The notes under the pieces are model-generated. The model made no database searches. It was not told the DNA's origin and worked only from the letters and a program-made list of their open reading frames with translations. 41,825 nt of DNA from Clostridia bacterium (GTDB lineage: Bacteria > Bacillota > Clostridia > Oscillospirales > Butyricicoccaceae): assembly GCA_017559995.1 (NCBI GenBank), contig JAFYPP010000065.1:1-41825 (forward strand), read 5' to 3'. Position numbers and translations under genes: made by a program. Positions 24,909 through 32,453 of the stretch are shown here, piece by piece (position 1 is the first letter of the stretch; the number at the start of each line of letters is the position of its first letter).

Positions 24909-25914
24909 TGTGCTGCAGCTGCATCAGATGCTGGTGCGTGAGGCCCGCCCCTCCGGCGCCGAACAGACCGGCATCGCCAAGATTCTGAAGGAGATGGCCG
25001 CCCCCTATGTGGATGAGATCACCACCGACGCCATGGGCAACCTGATCTGCCATAAGAAGGGCAAGGGCAAAAAGGTCATGCTGTGCGCCCACATGGACGC
25101 CATCGGCTTTATGGTCACCGGCGCCGATGCCCACGGCGGCCTGTCTATCGCCCCCATCGGCGGCTTCGATCCCGCCTCTCTCATCAATACCCGCGTTCTG
25201 TTCCCCAACGGCACCCGGGGCATCATCAAGGCCAAGGAGACCGCCAAGACCCTGTCCGGCGGCTGGACCTCCATCCGTATGACCGACCTGTACGTGGACA
25301 TCGGCGTCACCTCTGAAAAAGAGGCCATGAAGAAGGTCGCCATTGGCGATCTGGCCGTGTTCGAGGGTCTGCCCCAGGCCGTCGCCGGTCACCGCATCAT
25401 GGGCCCCTACGCCGACGACCTCATCGGCTGCGTGGTGCTGCTGCTGGCCATGGAACAGATGGAAAACAGCAAGTACGATGTGTACTTCGTCTTTTCCACC
25501 CAGGAGGAGGTTGGCTGCCGCGGCGCCAAGACCGCCTCGCTGGCCATTCAGCCCGATATCGCCATCGCCACCGACGTGTGCGGCAGCGACGATACCCCCT
25601 CCCAGGAGGGCAAGAACCGTGTGATCTTCCTGGGCAAGGGCCCCACCGTCAAGATCAAGGACGCCAGCGTCATCTGCAGCCCCGAGCTCAACGCCCAGCT
25701 GAAGAAGATCGCCAAAAAGGCCGACCTCACCGTCCAGGACGAGATCCTGCTGGGCGGCGGCACCGACACCTGCTCCATGCAGATGTCCGGCCCCAATGTG
25801 ATGGCCACCTGTGTGTCCATTCCTACCCGTCATATCCATTCCGCCGCCGAAATGTACGACTGGCGTGACGTGGAACAGGCCGGCGCCCTGCTGGCCGCGT
25901 TCCTCAATCAGTAA
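24901..25914 (+). CDS. M42 family metallopeptidase, copy 3 of 4
   Basis: 337 residues. ATG 24901 is taken because it lies at the end of copy 2 with AAGGAAGCAGGTG upstream; the long in-frame extension back to 24667 is inside copy 2 and is a shadow. Ligands: CAHMDAIGFM (His, Asp), YADDLIGC (Asp), STQEEVGCRGA (Glu pair), ATDVCGSDD (Asp) and RHIHSAAEM (His). It and copy 4 share near-identical blocks (GKGPTVKIKD, ILLGGGTDT versus ILLAGGTDT), so they look like the most recent duplication of the set. Confidence 0.93.
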   Translation: MFDVLQLHQMLVREARPSGAEQTGIAKILKEMAAPYVDEITTDAMGNLICHKKGKGKKVMLCAHMDAIGFMVTGADAHGGLSIAPIGGFDPASLINTRVLFPNGTRGIIKAKETAKTLSGGWTSIRMTDLYVDIGVTSEKEAMKKVAIGDLAVFEGLPQAVAGHRIMGPYADDLIGCVVLLLAMEQMENSKYDVYFVFSTQEEVGCRGAKTASLAIQPDIAIATDVCGSDDTPSQEGKNRVIFLGKGPTVKIKDASVICSPELNAQLKKIAKKADLTVQDEILLGGGTDTCSMQMSGPNVMATCVSIPTRHIHSAAEMYDWRDVEQAGALLAAFLNQ

Positions 25915-25927
25915 GGAGGGTGCGACC

Positions 25928-26950
25928 ATGCTGAATATTCTGGAACTGCAAAAGCAGCTGGTGGAAGTGGCCCTTCCCTCCGGCTTTGAAAAGCCCCAGG
26001 GCCGTCTGCTGGCCCAGTGGGCAAAGCCCTATGTGGACGAGGTGTTCACCGACGCGCTGGGCAACGTGTACTGCCACAAAAAAGGCCCCGGCAAGCGTAT
26101 GATGTTCCCCGCCCATATGGATGTCATCGGCCTGATGGTCACCTTTGTGGACGACAAAGGTTTCCTGCGGTTTGAGCCCATCGGCGGCCACAGCCCCGCC
26201 GGCCTCATCGGCTGCACCGTCCGTCTGGAAAGCGGCGTCCGCGGCTCGGTCTGGGCCGACGCCACCGCCGACATTTACAAGCACGGCTTCGGTGATGTGG
26301 ACATCCACGATCTGTACATCGACATCGGCGCCGAGAGCAGGGAAGAGGCCGAAGAACTGGCCCCCATCGGCTCGGTTTGCGTCTTTGACGCCCCCGTCAC
26401 GCTGCAGGGTGACACCCTTATCAGCCCCTACACCGACGACCTGTGCGGCTGCATCGCCCTGCTGGTGGCCATGGAGGAGCTGAAGGACACCCAGGTGGAA
26501 AACGACCTGTGGTTCGTCTTTACCGTCCAGGAAGAGGTGGGCCTCCGCGGCGCCAAGCCTGCCGCCTGGGACGTGCAGCCCTATATGGGCATCGCCGTGG
26601 ACGTGACCCGTACCGGCGACACCTCCGGTGACATCGACGGCCAGCGTATGCAGGTCAGCCTGGGCAAAGGTCCCACCGTCAAGATCAAGGACTCCAGCGT
26701 CCAGTGCAATCCCCAGGTCATGGAACTGCTGCGCAAGGCCGCCAAGGCCGCCAAGATCCCCTATCAGGACGAGATCCTGCTGGCCGGCGGCACCGACACC
26801 GCCGCCATGCAGAAGACCCGTGCCGGCATCCTGTCCGGCTGCGTCAGCATCCCCTGCCGCAACATTCACGCTCCCGCCGAAATGGTCAGCGTGAAGGATG
26901 TGGAGAACGTGGGCAAGCTGCTGGCCGCCGCCGCCAAAATGCCCCTGTAA
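25928..26950 (+). CDS. M42 family metallopeptidase, copy 4 of 4
   Basis: 340 residues from ATG 25928, which has TAAGGAGGGTGCGACC before it; the extension to 25811 lies within copy 3. Ligands: PAHMDVIGLM (His, Asp), YTDDLCGC (Asp), TVQEEVGLRGA (Glu pair), AVDVTRTGDTSG (Asp) and RNIHAPAEM (His). It is closest to copy 3. The last gene of the array, it is followed directly by a strong terminator. Four complete active sites argue that none is a dead pseudo-enzyme. Confidence 0.93.
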   Translation: MLNILELQKQLVEVALPSGFEKPQGRLLAQWAKPYVDEVFTDALGNVYCHKKGPGKRMMFPAHMDVIGLMVTFVDDKGFLRFEPIGGHSPAGLIGCTVRLESGVRGSVWADATADIYKHGFGDVDIHDLYIDIGAESREEAEELAPIGSVCVFDAPVTLQGDTLISPYTDDLCGCIALLVAMEELKDTQVENDLWFVFTVQEEVGLRGAKPAAWDVQPYMGIAVDVTRTGDTSGDIDGQRMQVSLGKGPTVKIKDSSVQCNPQVMELLRKAAKAAKIPYQDEILLAGGTDTAAMQKTRAGILSGCVSIPCRNIHAPAEMVSVKDVENVGKLLAAAAKMPL

Positions 26951-26960
26951 CACAAAACAG

Positions 26961-26996
26961 AACTGCCCGGAAACTACGGTTTCCGGGCAGTTTTTT
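26961..26996. terminator. Bidirectional terminator after the M42 array
   Basis: A 13-bp perfect stem AACTGCCCGGAAA / TTTCCGGGCAGTT with loop CTACGG and a T-run; it also serves the convergent GNAT gene. Confidence 0.93.
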
Positions 26997-27438
26997 ATGT
27001 CCGCGCCAGGCGGATGAGATATTCGTCGGTATCTTCTTCGGGGATCCTTTCGCCGGTGGGAAGAAAGCCGTGCCGGGCGTAAAAGCGGATGGCGCGGTGG
27101 TTTTTCTCCAGCGCCCACAGGTGATCGACACCCTGCCGCTCCATGGCGTGCTTCAAAAGGGCGGCGCCGATGGCCTGTCCCTGCAGCACCGGTTCCACGA
27201 ACAGCTTTTTCAGCTGGGTGCCTTCGGTCATGCAGAAGCCTTTCACCACGCCGTCGTCGTATACCCACAGATGGGACAGGCGGCTTTCGTAATCCGCCGC
27301 TTTGGCAGGCACATGCAGTTCGGAAAAATAAAATTCGTCATCCCGGAAAATGGGATAAAAGTTCAGCCGGTAGTTGAAGATCTCGATCTCGGCGACGCGG
27401 ATCAGGTCTTCTTTTTTTGCCGGACGGATAGGGGACAC
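26995..27438 (-). CDS. GNAT family N-acetyltransferase
   Basis: 147 residues starting at GTG 27438. The longer frame reaching 27480 is excluded because that ATG overlaps the -10 box, while GGGAGGTGA lies about 8 bases before the GTG. GNAT features: IRPAKKEDLIRVAEIE at strand/helix 1, LWVYDDGVVKGFCM, the acetyl-CoA pyrophosphate loop VLQGQAIGAALLKHAM (an altered Q/RxxGxG/A), and NHRAIRFYARHGFLPTGER. The acceptor substrate is unknown; small molecules or protein N-termini are both possible in this family. Confidence 0.87.
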   Translation of the reverse strand: MSPIRPAKKEDLIRVAEIEIFNYRLNFYPIFRDDEFYFSELHVPAKAADYESRLSHLWVYDDGVVKGFCMTEGTQLKKLFVEPVLQGQAIGAALLKHAMERQGVDHLWALEKNHRAIRFYARHGFLPTGERIPEEDTDEYLIRLART

Positions 27439-27470
27439 GGTGGCCGTCACCTCCCTCAAAAATTGCGTAC

Positions 27471-27499
27471 AGTGTAGCATTTTTATGCTTTTGTGTCAA
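27471..27499 (-). promoter_or_regulatory. Promoter of the GNAT gene
   Basis: On the minus strand TTGACA (27499-27494), exactly 17 bp, then TACACT (27476-27471). It decides the GTG start of the gene. Confidence 0.85.
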
Positions 27500-27519
27500 G
27501 TGGGGATACCGTCTTGCGG

Positions 27520-27549
27520 TTGCGGAAGGGGTGGAAGTTGTGTTATAAT
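27520..27549 (+). promoter_or_regulatory. Promoter of the PLP lyase-ruvC operon
   Basis: TTGCGG (27520-27525), 18 bp, then TATAAT (27544-27549) preceded by TGT (extended -10). Confidence 0.72.
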
Positions 27550-27589
27550 TTACGGATAGCAAAAAGAAACCGTGAAGGAGCGTTTATAT

Positions 27590-28828
27590 ATGAACTATCA
27601 GATGACCGAACTGGCCCGCCGCGCCGAAGAGCGCTGCCGCGGCCGTTTTGAAGAGATCGACCGCATCGCCTTTGCCTGCACCGAAAAGGTGCTGGAGGCC
27701 TTTGCCGAAGAGCGGGTGCAGGCCGGTGACTTTGCCGGCACCACCGGCTACGGCTACGACGATGTGGGCCGTGACAAGCTGGAGCGCATCTACGCCCGGG
27801 TATTCGGTGCCGAGGCCGCTCTGGTGCGCACATCCTTCGTCAACGGTACTCATGCCATCGCCTGCGCCATGTTCGCCTGCGTCCGTCCCGGCCAGACCAT
27901 GGTGTCCATCACCGGCGGCGTCTACGATACCCTGGAGACCGTCATCGGCAAGCGTGGCAACGTTCCCGGCTCCTTTGCCGACTACGGCATCGGCTATAAG
28001 GAAGTGCCCCTGAAAGACGGCGTCCCCGATCTGCCCGCCATTCTGGAGGCGGTGAAGGATCCCTCCGTGTCCTGCGTGTTCATCCAGCGTTCCCGTGGCT
28101 ACGGCATCCGCAAGACCCTGTCTCCCGAAGAGATCGGCGCCCTGTGCAAGGCCGTCAAGGCGGTCAACCCTGCCATCGTGGCGCTGGTGGACAACAGCTA
28201 CGGTGAGTTCGTCTGCGAGACCGAGCCTCTGGCCCACGGCGCCGACCTGATGGCCGCCTCCCTCATCAAAAATCCCGGCGGCGGTCTGGCTCCCTGCGGC
28301 GGCTATGTGGCCGGCCGTGCCGATCTGGTGGAGCGTGCCGCCTGCCGAATGACCCTGCCGGGCATCGGCGGCGAGTGCGGCGCTTCCCTCAACGTCAACC
28401 GCTCCCTGTATCAGGGCTTCTTCATGGCGCCCCATGTGACGGCCCAGGCCGTCAAGACCGCCGCCTTCTGCGCCGGTGTGATGGAGGAACTGGGGTACAA
28501 GGTGTCCCCCTCTTCCGGCGAGGCACGCTATGACATCATCCAGACCATCGATTTCGGCGATCCCGCCCCCCTCATCCAGTTCTGCCGGGGCATCCAGAGC
28601 GCCTCTCCCGTGGACAGCTTCGCCAGCCCCGAACCCGGCGAGATGCCCGGTTACGAAAGCCCCGTCATCATGGCGGCCGGCGCCTTTATCCAGGGCAGCT
28701 CCATTGAATTGAGCTGTGACGCCCCCATCCGTCCCCCCTACACTTGCTATATGCAGGGCGGCCTGACCTATGAGTCGGGCAAGCTGGGCATCCTGCGGGC
28801 GGCGCAGATGATGCAGGAGGCAAAATGA
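27590..28828 (+). CDS. Aluminium-resistance/methionine gamma-lyase family PLP enzyme (YnbB-like)
   Basis: A 412-residue fold-type I PLP enzyme of the family annotated as aluminium resistance or methionine gamma-lyase family protein (PF06838, B. subtilis YnbB). The lysine expected to bind PLP is Lys227 in SLIKNPGGGLAPCGGYVAG. Other family blocks are GTTGYGYDDVGRDKLERIYA, VRTSFVNGTHAI, GGVYDTLETVIGKRGN, FIQRSRGYGIRKTLSPEEIG, VDNSYGEFVCETEPL and the C-terminal IRPPYTCYMQGGLTYESGKLGI. Start ATG 27590 follows AAGGAG by 9 bases. The real substrate of the family is not firmly established. It overlaps ruvC by ATGA. Confidence 0.92.
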   Translation: MNYQMTELARRAEERCRGRFEEIDRIAFACTEKVLEAFAEERVQAGDFAGTTGYGYDDVGRDKLERIYARVFGAEAALVRTSFVNGTHAIACAMFACVRPGQTMVSITGGVYDTLETVIGKRGNVPGSFADYGIGYKEVPLKDGVPDLPAILEAVKDPSVSCVFIQRSRGYGIRKTLSPEEIGALCKAVKAVNPAIVALVDNSYGEFVCETEPLAHGADLMAASLIKNPGGGLAPCGGYVAGRADLVERAACRMTLPGIGGECGASLNVNRSLYQGFFMAPHVTAQAVKTAAFCAGVMEELGYKVSPSSGEARYDIIQTIDFGDPAPLIQFCRGIQSASPVDSFASPEPGEMPGYESPVIMAAGAFIQGSSIELSCDAPIRPPYTCYMQGGLTYESGKLGILRAAQMMQEAK

Positions 28829-29313
28829 TCGTTCTGGGACTGGACCCCGGCTATGCCATCGTGGGCTACGGCGTCATCGACACCGAAAAGGGTAAGCACC
28901 GCCTGCTGGGCTACGGCGCCATCACCACCCCGGCTGGCATGGAGATGTCCCGCCGCCTGCTGGAGATCTCCCGGGATATGCGCACCCTGCTGGATACCTA
29001 CAAACCGGATATGGTGGCGGTGGAAGAGTTGTTTTTTAACAACAACATCACCACCGGCATCCAGGTGGCCCAGGCCAGAGGGGTCATCCTTGCCGCCTGC
29101 GCCGAACGGGGCCTGACCCCGGTGGCCTACACCCCTTCTCAGGTGAAGCAGGCGGTGGTAGGCTACGGCAAGGCGGAAAAAAAGCAGGTCATGGAAATGA
29201 CCCGCATGATGCTGCACCTCAATGCCGTGCCCAAGCCGGATGACGCGGCGGACGCTCTGGCCATCGCCCTGTGCCATGCCCACACCGCCGGCAGCCATAT
29301 GCCGCTGAAATAG
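28825..29313 (+). CDS. ruvC: Holliday junction resolvase RuvC
   Basis: RuvC cuts Holliday junctions brought by RuvAB. The 162-residue product has an RNase H fold with the four catalytic carboxylates: Asp7 in GLDPGYAIVGYG, Glu67 in VAVEELFF, and Asp140 and Asp143 in KPDDAADALAIALCH. It begins inside the stop of the PLP lyase gene (ATGA), so it is translationally coupled to it. ruvA and ruvB lie 3 kb further on, separated by two lipoprotein genes, rather than adjacent as in many bacteria. Confidence 0.96.
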   Translation: MIVLGLDPGYAIVGYGVIDTEKGKHRLLGYGAITTPAGMEMSRRLLEISRDMRTLLDTYKPDMVAVEELFFNNNITTGIQVAQARGVILAACAERGLTPVAYTPSQVKQAVVGYGKAEKKQVMEMTRMMLHLNAVPKPDDAADALAIALCHAHTAGSHMPLK

Positions 29314-29343
29314 CAAACAGCAACAAGGGGCGCCGCGCGCCCC

Positions 29344-29363
29344 TTTGCCGTTATAACGGCAAA
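29344..29363. repeat. Perfect 20-bp palindrome
   Basis: TTTGCCGTTA followed at once by its exact inverse, with no spacer. It is centred between ruvC and the first lipoprotein gene, next to a separate GC hairpin. Confidence 0.7.
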
Positions 29364-29479
29364 AACGGGGAACAACCCCGCATCTGCAGAAAGACCTCCG
29401 ACAGCGCGCTGCCGCAGGCCAGCGTCAACACCACGGCGCACAGGATCAATACCGTCAAACACCATCCGTACCGTTTCAT
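29351..29479 (-). CDS. Possible small membrane peptide (42 residues)
   Basis: The ATG at 29479 opens a frame whose product has a basic start (MKRYGW), a hydrophobic helix (CLTVLILCAVVLTLACG) and a short tail. A TATAAA lies further upstream on the minus strand (about 29520), and GGGG sits just before the ATG, but a proper spaced ribosome site is lacking. The stop codon is in the middle of the 20-bp palindrome. Could be a real small membrane protein or chance; the evidence is thin. Confidence 0.25.
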   Translation of the reverse strand: MKRYGWCLTVLILCAVVLTLACGSALSEVFLQMRGCSPFLPL

Positions 29480-29616
29480 ATCCCCGCACTCACTTTCCTT
29501 TTTGATGTGTCCTTCCTTTTTATAGACGGAAACTACAGCCAAAAGTTCCCTCCGCACGGAACATTTTTTGAAAAAAGCGGTCCAATACAGCAGAAGGTCA
29601 TACACGGGAGGCATCT

Positions 29617-31158
29617 ATGAACAAAACTTATCGAACGCTTGCGGCCCTTTGTCTGGTGCTTGCCCTGTGCGGCTGCGGCCGGCAGCAGCCGGCGGAAACG
29701 CCCACCCAGCCCATCCAGGCCGAAAGCACCCAGCCCCGTCCGGGCATCCTGTCCGACGCGGGACAGGCCGAGACCACACAGGATTTTTACAGCCGCACCT
29801 CCATCATCGCCCGTAACGAGCGGATGGAGGGCAGCTTTGTGCAGACCGGCAACTGGGCACGGGAGTACGCGGCGCTGGAGCATCCCGGCAGCGTCTGCGA
29901 GGTGTCCTATCTTTCGGACTACGCCCTGCCCGACGCCATGACCCGGGACGAGCTTTCCGGCGGCGTTTCTCTGTGGGCGGTGGACATCACCGCCCCCGAC
30001 GGTACCCAGACGGAAGAGCGGGTACAGATCCTGTACTTCACCGAAACCGCCGAAACCGGCCTGAACCAATGCATCTCCGGCCTGCTGACCGGGGAGGATA
30101 TCCTGACCACCCGGCCCGAGGCCTATGCCTATCTGGCGTTGGATCCCCGGTTTTCCGCCCGGATGCAGACCCTGCCCGACATCACGCCGCCGGAAGGGGT
30201 ACAGCCGGTGGAATTTTTGGAGGAGACCGGCGCTCTGGATCAGCAGTTCTATCCGCTGACCGACACGGTGGCGGCGGTGCTCTGCCGCTATCCCCACCGG
30301 GACGGCACCGGCGACCGGCTCGCGATTTACGACATGGCGGCGCGGCAGACTCTGGAGACCCACCAGTTGGAGGGCCAATGGGACTTCGCCGGCCTGCGGG
30401 CAGGCGAGCTGCTGCTGGAGCAGTCCTACGCCATGGGTGAAGGCCGCCAGACGGCAACCGTCACCTTTGACGGCACGCAGACCAATATGGAGACCCGATT
30501 CCTCGCCGACGACGAGCAGCCGGTAGGCGACTACGTGCTGTCCTGGCGGGACGGCAGCGTCTATCTGGGCGAAGAAGTGCTGCTGCAGGGTACCACCGAA
30601 GCGGAAGAGGGCGGCGACGGGGAAGAAGAACCCATGTCCACGGCCCTGTATAACTTCCATCAGGCCCTGGATGATCACCGATTTCTGTACTCTGTGGCCG
30701 GCTGGGAGTGGATCGAGCACTACGGCGTGTACGATCTGGAGACACGGGAGGCCCATGTGCTGGCGGGCAGCAGCCAGGTGTGGGACTATGAGGTCATCGG
30801 CGTCAGCGCCGACGGCAGCCGGGCCCTGGCCTGGAGCCGGGAAGGCAACTGGCTGGAGCTGGTGGATCTGCGGAGCTACACCGCACGGCAGATCAGTCTG
30901 ACCGCCCTGACGGTGGAGCAGATCAGCGCCAACGCCGATTTGAGCCGTGTGGCGCTGCTGCAGCGTGACACCGCCGCCGAGGCCTATTCCATCGCCGTTC
31001 TGGACAGCGGCACCGGCGAGAAGCTGTTTTCCTGGTCGGTACCCGAAGGTCTGGTGGCCGGCGCCCCCGAACTGCACCCGGTGGGAGAGCGCCTCCTGCT
31101 GATCAATCTTCGTCCCTGGAAAACCGACACCGAGTGGATCTACGGTTGTCATTATTGA
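29617..31158 (+). CDS. Lipoprotein of unknown function, larger member of a paralogous pair
   Basis: 513 residues. A lipoprotein signal (LAALCLVLALCGC, lipid-modified Cys about residue 20 or so) is followed by a Pro/Thr/Gln linker and then a beta-rich extracellular body. The body has repeated short strands of the YDLETREAHVL / VLDSGTGEKLFSW kind that suggest a beta-propeller. The block ALDDHRFLYSV...GVYDLETRE has a close counterpart in the next gene (ILDDHRLLYNA...GVYDHATGE), so the two are paralogues. No enzyme motif is visible. Start ATG follows GGGAGGCATCT. It lies between ruvC and ruvA, with the second lipoprotein 35 bp downstream. Confidence 0.82.
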   Translation: MNKTYRTLAALCLVLALCGCGRQQPAETPTQPIQAESTQPRPGILSDAGQAETTQDFYSRTSIIARNERMEGSFVQTGNWAREYAALEHPGSVCEVSYLSDYALPDAMTRDELSGGVSLWAVDITAPDGTQTEERVQILYFTETAETGLNQCISGLLTGEDILTTRPEAYAYLALDPRFSARMQTLPDITPPEGVQPVEFLEETGALDQQFYPLTDTVAAVLCRYPHRDGTGDRLAIYDMAARQTLETHQLEGQWDFAGLRAGELLLEQSYAMGEGRQTATVTFDGTQTNMETRFLADDEQPVGDYVLSWRDGSVYLGEEVLLQGTTEAEEGGDGEEEPMSTALYNFHQALDDHRFLYSVAGWEWIEHYGVYDLETREAHVLAGSSQVWDYEVIGVSADGSRALAWSREGNWLELVDLRSYTARQISLTALTVEQISANADLSRVALLQRDTAAEAYSIAVLDSGTGEKLFSWSVPEGLVAGAPELHPVGERLLLINLRPWKTDTEWIYGCHY

Positions 31159-31193
31159 GTGTTTCCTGCTTTTTCGTGAGAGGAGGAGTTTTC

Positions 31194-32333
31194 ATGAAGA
31201 AATTGTTTGCCATTGTTTTGCTGGCTGCGCTGGTGTTCACCGCGGCCTGCGGAAAGCAGCCCCAGACCCCGCCCGTCCCCACCGAGCCTGCGACCGAAGC
31301 GCCCACCCAGGCTCCCACCCAGCCCGTGACCGAAGCGCCCACCGAAGCGCCCACCGAGGCTCCCACCGAGGCTCCCACGGAGCCTGTCACCGAGCCTGTG
31401 ACCGAGGCACCCACCCAGCCTGTGGTGGAACCGGAAGGCGCGGTATCCGCCGTCAAGCTGCCGGCGGACATCCCCGGCGTGGAGCAGGTGGTGGAATTCC
31501 TGCCCCTGCAGGGCGGCGCCTCCGTTCTGCTGGCCAAAAGCGGCAGCAAGGGCTGGCTCATGACCTATGACTACATGACGTCGGAAGTCATCCACCGGCT
31601 GGAAGTGAAGGTGGGCACCGATGCCCAGCTGTCGCTGGTGGATGCGGGCACTCTGGTCTATTACGACGGACAGAAGAGCTGGGAGATCACCGTCGGCGGC
31701 CGGATGGACCTTTATTCGAAAGCGTACGATATTAACAACTGGCTGAAACTGGGCGACCGGCAGATCTCCGGTTTGAACGGCTCCATTCTGGTGGACGGTA
31801 AAGTGGTGCTGGAGGCCCAGCCCGGCAAGACCGGCTATCGGCTGGTGGGCATTCTGGACGACCACCGTCTGCTGTATAACGCCTATGACACGGCCACCAG
31901 CCTGACCGGGACCTGCGGCGTGTACGACCACGCCACCGGTGAACAGAAGCTGCTGACCACCATCGGACAGTGTGTGATCGGTGTGTGGAATGATACCCTT
32001 TTGATCGCCAGACAGCACGCCGGCGGCCTGTACGAGCTGGGCAAATACGACCTGACCGACTACAGCTTCACGGCGCTGAACATCGGCCACGAAAAGATCG
32101 ACCAAATGGTGGATCAGGCCCTGTGCAGCAACGACGGCAGCCGACTGATGGTGACCTGGGAAGATGATGAAGGTCTGCATGTGCAGATCTTTGACCTGGA
32201 GACCCGGGATGAGCTGTATGCCTGGACCGCCCCGGCGGGCGAAGGCTGGCAGTTCCACATCGCCGACGGCAACCGTCTGGCGGTCTGGCAGGGAACTCCC
32301 GACGATCTGACCGTTTGGGACGTGGAATATTGA
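31194..32333 (+). CDS. Lipoprotein of unknown function with a Thr-Glu-Ala-Pro repeat linker
   Basis: 379 residues from ATG 31194, preceded by GAGGAGGAG; a longer upstream frame runs into the previous gene. The lipoprotein signal is LLAALVFTAACGK, with the modified Cys near residue 19. A linker of about 50 residues repeats EAPT/PTEP units, then a beta-rich body similar to the upstream paralogue follows, including LDDHRLLYNAYD, GVYDHATGEQK and IFDLETRDELYAWTAP. The linker probably spans the cell wall. No function can be assigned; ligand binding or cell-wall sensing is possible. Followed by a strong terminator. Confidence 0.83.
   Translation: MKKLFAIVLLAALVFTAACGKQPQTPPVPTEPATEAPTQAPTQPVTEAPTEAPTEAPTEAPTEPVTEPVTEAPTQPVVEPEGAVSAVKLPADIPGVEQVVEFLPLQGGASVLLAKSGSKGWLMTYDYMTSEVIHRLEVKVGTDAQLSLVDAGTLVYYDGQKSWEITVGGRMDLYSKAYDINNWLKLGDRQISGLNGSILVDGKVVLEAQPGKTGYRLVGILDDHRLLYNAYDTATSLTGTCGVYDHATGEQKLLTTIGQCVIGVWNDTLLIARQHAGGLYELGKYDLTDYSFTALNIGHEKIDQMVDQALCSNDGSRLMVTWEDDEGLHVQIFDLETRDELYAWTAPAGEGWQFHIADGNRLAVWQGTPDDLTVWDVEY
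31270..31430 (+). repeat. Degenerate 12-bp tandem repeat coding for EAPT units
   Basis: Within the second lipoprotein gene, copies of GAAGCGCCCACC and GAGGCTCCCACC alternate with Pro-Val-Thr variants. The codons differ among copies, so the protein repeat is being kept while the DNA drifts. Copy number is likely to vary between strains. Confidence 0.75.
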
Positions 32334-32339
32334 CCCTAT

Positions 32340-32366
32340 GGGCGGCCCCTCCGGGCCGCCCTTTTT
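32340..32366 (+). terminator. Intrinsic terminator after the lipoprotein pair
   Basis: Perfect stem GGGCGGCCC / GGGCCGCCC with CTCC loop and TTTTT. Confidence 0.92.
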
Positions 32367-32391
32367 GTCGCAAATCCGCCGCAATTTTCTG

Positions 32392-32420
32392 TTGTACATC
32401 CCGAACAAATGTGCTATGAT
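32392..32420 (+). promoter_or_regulatory. Promoter of the ruvA-ruvB-glmM operon
   Basis: TTGTAC (32392-32397), 17 bp, TATGAT (32415-32420) with a TGC extension. I see no LexA-type box overlapping it. Confidence 0.78.
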
Positions 32421-32453
32421 AACGATATATATGCTTTTTGAAAGAGGAACCCT

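Larger units (their letters stand above)
29314..29616. other. ruvC-lipoprotein intergenic region (about 300 bp)
   Basis: Contains a GC-rich hairpin AAGGGGCGC / GCGCCCCTT (29325-29345) that may end ruvC transcription although no T-run follows, a perfect 20-bp palindrome (29344-29363), and a possible 42-residue minus-strand membrane peptide (29351-29479). No convincing promoter for the downstream lipoprotein was found; only GGGAGG before its ATG is clear. Confidence 0.5.

Noticed and set aside
29325..29345. Hairpin after ruvC as an intrinsic terminator
   Set aside because: The stem is good but no run of T follows on the plus strand, so it is listed only as part of the intergenic description.
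29344..29363. Part of a CRISPR or other repeat array
   Set aside because: The palindrome occurs once in the window, without regularly spaced copies or nearby cas genes.
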